This document shows positions 23,823 through 27,569 of a stretch of 27,569 bases of DNA, piece by piece. Positions within the stretch are counted from its first letter, which is position 1. Every line of letters starts with the position of its first letter. This stretch comes from CAZMXI01 sp964570205 (GTDB taxonomy: Bacteria > Planctomycetota > Phycisphaerae > Tepidisphaerales > Tepidisphaeraceae). The stretch spans positions 1 through 27,569 of the forward strand of contig CAZMXI010000053.1 in the NCBI GenBank assembly GCA_964570205.1. Reading direction: 5' to 3'. The notes beneath the pieces were generated by a model that saw only the letters and a list, made by a program, of their open reading frames with translations, made no database searches and had not been told where the DNA came from. The position numbers and the translations under genes were made by a program.

Positions 23823-23853
23823 GCGATGTAATGCAAGCAGGAGCCATCCGAAT

Positions 23854-25260
23854 ATGCACCGCCGACATTTCCTTCAGCTTGCCGCAAGCGCTTCCCTGGC
23901 ATCTTTCTCCACTCGCGCCCGCGCTGCCGCGCCGCGTAAGCCCAACATCATCTTCATCCTCAGCGATGACCTCGCCCAGGGCGATGTCGGCTGCTATGGC
24001 CAGGAGCTCATCAAGACGCCCAACCTTGACGGCATGGCCGCCCAGGGTACCCGCTTCACGCAGGCCTACTGCGGCACCAGCGTATGCGCCCCGTCGCGAA
24101 GCTCTCTCATGACGGGCCTGCACTCCGGACATTGTCCCATCCGCGCCAATCGTGAAATCCAGCCGGAAGGGCAGATGCCCCTTCCGGCCGGCACCCTCAC
24201 TGTCGCCCAGGTCCTGAAGGCCGCGGGCTATGCCACCGCGTGCATCGGTAAATGGGGCATGGGCATGTTCGACACCACCGGCAGCCCCCTGAAGGTCGGC
24301 TTCGACCACTTCTTCGGCTACAACTGCCAACGCCACGCCCACAGCTACTTCCCCACGTATCTCTATAACGACGAAAAGCGTTTTAATCTGCCGGGCAATG
24401 ACGGAAAGACCGTCGGGAAGACCTATGCCCAGGAACTCATCGCCCGCGAAACCCTCAATTGGATCACCAGCAACAAGAATCGCCCCTTCTTCCTCTTCTA
24501 TTCGATCACCCTGCCTCACGGGCAATACGAAATCGACGATGTCGGCCAGTACGCCGACCGCCCCTGGAGCAAGCTCCAGAAGACCTACGCCGCCATGGTT
24601 AGCCGCCTCGACAGCGACGTCGGCCGGTTGCTCCAGCGGCTTAAGGAGCTGGGGCTGGATGACAACACCCTCGTCATCATGGCGGGCGACAATGGTTCTT
24701 CCTTCGCGCCAACCTCGGAAATCGGCCGCCTCTTTAAACAGTCTCGCGGCCTGCGCGGCTACAAGCGAGGCATGTACGAAGGCGCGCTTCGCCAGGCCGC
24801 CATCGCCCGACGGCCGGGCGCGGTGCCGGCCGGGCGTGTGTGCGATGAACCTTGGGCGTTCTGGGATTTCCTGCCCACCGCCGCTGATCTCGCCGGCGCA
24901 TCCATCCCCGTCGGATTCACACCCGACGGCCACTCCTTGGTTCCGATGCTCAAGGGCGGTTCGGCCCCCAGACGCAACTACTTCTATTGGGAATTGCACG
25001 AGGCCCAGTCGATCCAGGCAGCGCGATTCGGCGACTGGAAGGCCGTCAGGAACGGCCCCGCGGCCGCTATTGAACTATACAACCTCCGTGACGATGTCGG
25101 GGAGACCCAAAACCTCGCCGCTCAACAGCCGGACCTTGTCGCGAAGGCCACTGCCATCCTGAAGGCCGCCCACAAGGAGGACCCCAACTGGCCGCTTCGC
25201 GCCCGGCGCACCAACCAGCCGACTCGGAATAGCACACCCGGAACCCGTGCGGCACAGTGA
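23854..25260 (+). CDS. Secreted sulfatase (formylglycine-dependent, type I)
   Basis: This is a 468-residue sulfatase. A Tat-like leader (MHRRHFLQLAASASLASF) directs export. D38-D39 in FILSDDLAQGD are metal ligands. C78 in VCAPSRSSLMTG is the C-x-P-S-R cysteine that becomes formylglycine. GKWGMG, then ITLPHGQYE, and MAGDNGSSF (metal-binding Asp-Asn) are the later active-site segments. The C-terminal substrate region includes LRGYKRGMYEGALRQ. AGGAG (23839-23843) lies 10 bases before the ATG. It begins 31 bases after the glycoside hydrolase on the same strand, suggesting cotranscription and a shared sulfated-glycan substrate. It differs markedly from the sulfatase at 147-1772, so the two are not recent duplicates. 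Confidence 0.93.
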   Translation: MHRRHFLQLAASASLASFSTRARAAAPRKPNIIFILSDDLAQGDVGCYGQELIKTPNLDGMAAQGTRFTQAYCGTSVCAPSRSSLMTGLHSGHCPIRANREIQPEGQMPLPAGTLTVAQVLKAAGYATACIGKWGMGMFDTTGSPLKVGFDHFFGYNCQRHAHSYFPTYLYNDEKRFNLPGNDGKTVGKTYAQELIARETLNWITSNKNRPFFLFYSITLPHGQYEIDDVGQYADRPWSKLQKTYAAMVSRLDSDVGRLLQRLKELGLDDNTLVIMAGDNGSSFAPTSEIGRLFKQSRGLRGYKRGMYEGALRQAAIARRPGAVPAGRVCDEPWAFWDFLPTAADLAGASIPVGFTPDGHSLVPMLKGGSAPRRNYFYWELHEAQSIQAARFGDWKAVRNGPAAAIELYNLRDDVGETQNLAAQQPDLVAKATAILKAAHKEDPNWPLRARRTNQPTRNSTPGTRAAQ

Positions 25261-25335
25261 TGGCGCCGGCAAATGGGTCGGTCGGGCTGACGTATGACAG
25301 GCGTGACGCCAACCAGGGGTGGCGGCTGAGCGATC

Positions 25336-27569
25336 CTATCGCACCTTGACGGTGACCTTTCCGGCGCCTGGACGCTCAAAGGGCCCCGGCGTGGGATCGG
25401 TCGGGCTGCGCTTCTTGCCCAGATAATCGCTCGCCACCCGAATCGGAGCGCCGTCCGGGCGCTGGTACGTGAGGTTGGGAACGGCCGCTCTGCCCAAGAG
25501 CTCGGTGGTTACCAGCGAGCGAGGTTGATCGGCCTCCCACCCGCTGTCGAGAGTCAGATCAAGATGCCAGCCATCGGGTTTCTCTATTACTCTGACCGAA
25601 GGATCAACATCCGCCTTGACCAAGGGGGCTCTCTCGTGCTTCGATGGTTTGGCGCCCTTTAGGAAGACATTGCCGCCCATCCGGACAGGGAGCTTCGCGA
25701 CGTCGTAACCGGAAAGCCCCTCAGGACCGGCGACGATGTTGTTGTAGTAGCGGTCGTCTCCCCCAACGATGTTCCGCAGCCCCGCGATTTCGGTTGTGTG
25801 CGCTGGATGGAACGGCGTGGCGCGGCTCAATTCGGGGCGAAGGACGATCCGGCCGGCGAACAGGTTATGGGCGTAAGCGCCGCCCTCGGACATATTCAGC
25901 AGGCTGGTCCGGGACAGCAGCAGGTTGTTGTCGAAAAGGAACGGTCCGTGGTTCACCTCGACAAACACATCCTGCCAGGCGTTGTCGTGGAGCAGGTTTC
26001 CCGAGACGCGCGTTCCCTGCGCCATCCAGTCCAGCCAGAGGCCCTGGCATGTCCGGTAGATGTGGTNNNNNNNNNNGGTTGTGGCTGATCTCAGTGTCGA
26101 TCGCGGCGTGGAACTTGATGCCGGCCATCTCGGCGCCGCCGAACAGCCGGCGGACGTGGATATCGTGGATCGTGTTGCCGGTCACCAGACAGAAGATCGG
26201 CCCGAGACTGCCGACGATGCCGGCCTGTTCGCAATGCGAAACCGTGTTATTGCGGACGATGTGGGTTCCGATCGTGTCGCGATTCCAGCCCCGCTTCAAG
26301 CCGCGCTCAATGGTCTTGACGTACCCCTCGGCCGTGTTGGCCGACGTGTTGTCAAATTCGTCGCCATGCTTGCCCAGCGCGATGCCAGAGCAGGTTGAGT
26401 GACTCACCACGTTGTTCTCGATGATCCAACCCTTGCTCCAGTGCGTTCCGATCAGGCCAATCTGCTCGGCCGTGGGCGGCGCCCAGGGCGTGGCCCCATG
26501 CCGCAGGGCAAAGCCTCGCACCGTGATATAGTCGCGGTGGGGCTTGTCTGGGTAGAATACGGTGCGCCGCACGTTGATCTCGACCAGATGCTCATTGGGG
26601 TCCACGTCCGGAAACTGCGCCCAGAGGGTGGTGGTCGCCGCATCCACCTTGGCGAACCACAGCCCGGCATCCAGCGCATCAGCTCTGGAACGCTTGAAAA
26701 CGAGGCACAGCGACTTGACCCCGCTGACGGGCTTGATCTTCGCCTGGAACGACGACCATGATTGCCAGCCGCCGGTGTTCGGGACCGTGCAGGCGCCCAG
26801 AAGCTCCCCGTCAGGGCCACCCAGCCGGATCTCGATCGTGCCGCCGTCCGCTTCCGACGCCCCGCGAATCTCGATCTCATCGGTGCGATCGCCAAAATCC
26901 ACTCGGTCGTAGCGAACCCAGTGCCCGTGCTCGATCCAGCCGATGCACTGGCCGCCTTCGGAGCAGGCGGCGTTCCGGGTCCCGTTTCTGGCCGAAGAAC
27001 CAGTGGCAGGAATCCTCCCGGCGGCGCCTGCGCCCCTGCCAGCCCGCAGCCATGCGACATTCAGCAGGTACTGCTGGCCAGCACGGCCAAGCCACGCCGG
27101 CGCGGTGCCCACGGGCATCATCAGCTCTTCCAGCTTGGTTGCTTCGATGAGCCATTGTCCGTTCAGATAAACCGCGCCGGTGTGATGTTCCCGTCCTCTG
27201 GGATCAAACCAATCGCCGCGGATGCGGTCGCTGTACGGATTGAAACCACCGAAGAGCGAATTGGGCAATGTCGCTTTCCAGACGTTGCCTTGGACCTTGA
27301 TCCAGCCTTTGACCTCTTCCGAGCCCCTGATCTCAACCGTTTCGCCCGGCGCCGCCTGATAGACGATCCTTCTGGCGTGGGAATCGCCTCCTCGCGGCGG
27401 GTTGATGCGCTCGCGGTAAATACCGGCATGCACGGTGATTACGTCGCCAGGCCGGGCGAGGGCAAGCAGCCGGTCCGAAATGGCATCGAAATCGGCGATG
27501 TACATCACTTCCTGCTGCTCCTGTTTCCGGATGGCCGCCGCCAGATTTTCCGAATTGACCCCCGGGATC
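25336..27569 (-). CDS. Right-handed beta-helix (pectate-lyase-fold) protein with nested CBM6; 5' end outside window, N gap inside
   Basis: The frame is open to the window edge (ending upstream in IPGVNSENLAAAIRKQEQQE), so the N-terminus is missing; numbering here is from GTG 27508. A lyase-like beginning, LARPGDVITVHAGIYRERI (17-35), leads into a first beta-helix part. A CBM6-type carbohydrate-binding module occupies about 165-290 (RIPATGSSA, SEGGQCIGWIEHGHWVRY, GGWQSWSSF). Parallel beta-helix rungs follow (YITVRGFALRHG, WIIENNVVSHSTCSGIAL, HIVRNNTVSHCEQAGIVG). Ten Ns (26067-26076) break the frame after EISHN; it resumes as HIYRTCQGLWLDWMAQGTRVSGN and runs to the stop at 25336. It is likely a polysaccharide lyase or hydrolase. 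It converges on the sulfatase at a 75-base gap. Confidence 0.82.
26067..26076. other. Assembly gap (10 N), probably a hidden overlap
   Basis: The left flank ends ATGTGGT and the right flank begins GGTTGTGGC. Joining them on the shared GGT gives minus-strand codons for ISHNHIYRT in continuous frame, so the Ns probably represent no missing sequence. Confidence 0.99.

Noticed and set aside
23770..24999. 409-residue frame antisense to the second sulfatase
   Set aside because: The sulfatase on the plus strand has all active-site motifs; this is a shadow.
1..27569. tRNA genes, rRNA, CRISPR arrays, insertion sequences, prophage genes
   Set aside because: I saw no T-arm consensus, spaced direct repeats, transposase or integrase motifs, or phage structural genes on either strand. 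Short weak cases could escape reading by eye.

Overview
The window is high-GC, densely coded bacterial DNA with features typical of the Planctomycetes (a Phycisphaerae-like lineage is my best guess; this is inference). It has two exported sulfatases with Tat-type leaders, a PEP-CTERM and a VPLPA-CTERM surface protein, a NIPSNAP protein, an exported squalene-cyclase-like toroid protein, and a polysaccharide-processing cluster. Housekeeping genes (rph, rdgB, arfB, tmk, holB, ricT, sdhC) are interspersed. I see no tRNA, rRNA, CRISPR array or insertion sequence. Two runs of ten Ns (23501-23510 and 26067-26076) show that this is a scaffolded draft assembly.

Layout. 1-35: an intrinsic terminator of an upstream gene. 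147-1772: sulfatase (+). 1976-4723: NIPSNAP protein and a large PEP-CTERM protein with two aspartic-protease-like halves (-). 5005-7155: Tat-exported toroid protein (+). 12564-7156: a long minus-strand run, in transcription order rph, a lipoprotein, rdgB, two related four-helix membrane proteins, arfB and a glycosyltransferase. 12712-13532: VPLPA-CTERM protein (+) with its own promoter, leader hairpin and strong terminator. 13557-13610: an unexplained nested stem-loop. 14949-13671: a B. subtilis-type sdhC followed by a PDZ protein (-). 15222-15527: small membrane protein (+), divergent from sdhC, with a good promoter. 19438-15605: cyclophilin, tmk, a small membrane protein, holB and ricT (-), an arrangement resembling the Bacillus tmk-yaaQ-yaaR-holB-yaaT cluster. 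19590-20687: beta-propeller phytase (+). 22152-20659: B12-dependent radical SAM protein (-), tail-to-tail with the phytase and overlapping it by 29 bases. 22272-27569: a GH-A-like glycoside hydrolase (+), a second sulfatase (+) and a right-handed beta-helix protein carrying a CBM6 module (-), which runs off the window.

How the genes work together. The last 5 kb look like a locus for breaking down a sulfated polysaccharide: sulfate removal, glycosidic cleavage, and a carbohydrate-binding beta-helix enzyme, all probably outside the cytoplasm. The sulfatase at 147 and the phytase add further release of inorganic sulfate and phosphate from organic matter. The tmk/holB/ricT and rph/rdgB blocks are nucleotide, replication and RNA housekeeping.

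Main points for a second look. The first N gap is followed by about 150 bases of a TolC-like outer-membrane efflux gene on the opposite strand, inside the glycoside hydrolase gene, which looks like an assembly chimera. The second N gap looks false: its flanks share GGT, and merging them restores the reading frame. The most interesting biology is the surface-sorted protein at 2441-4723, which has two complete DTGA...LGM/FGM half-sites in one chain, and the structured intergenic element at 13557-13610.
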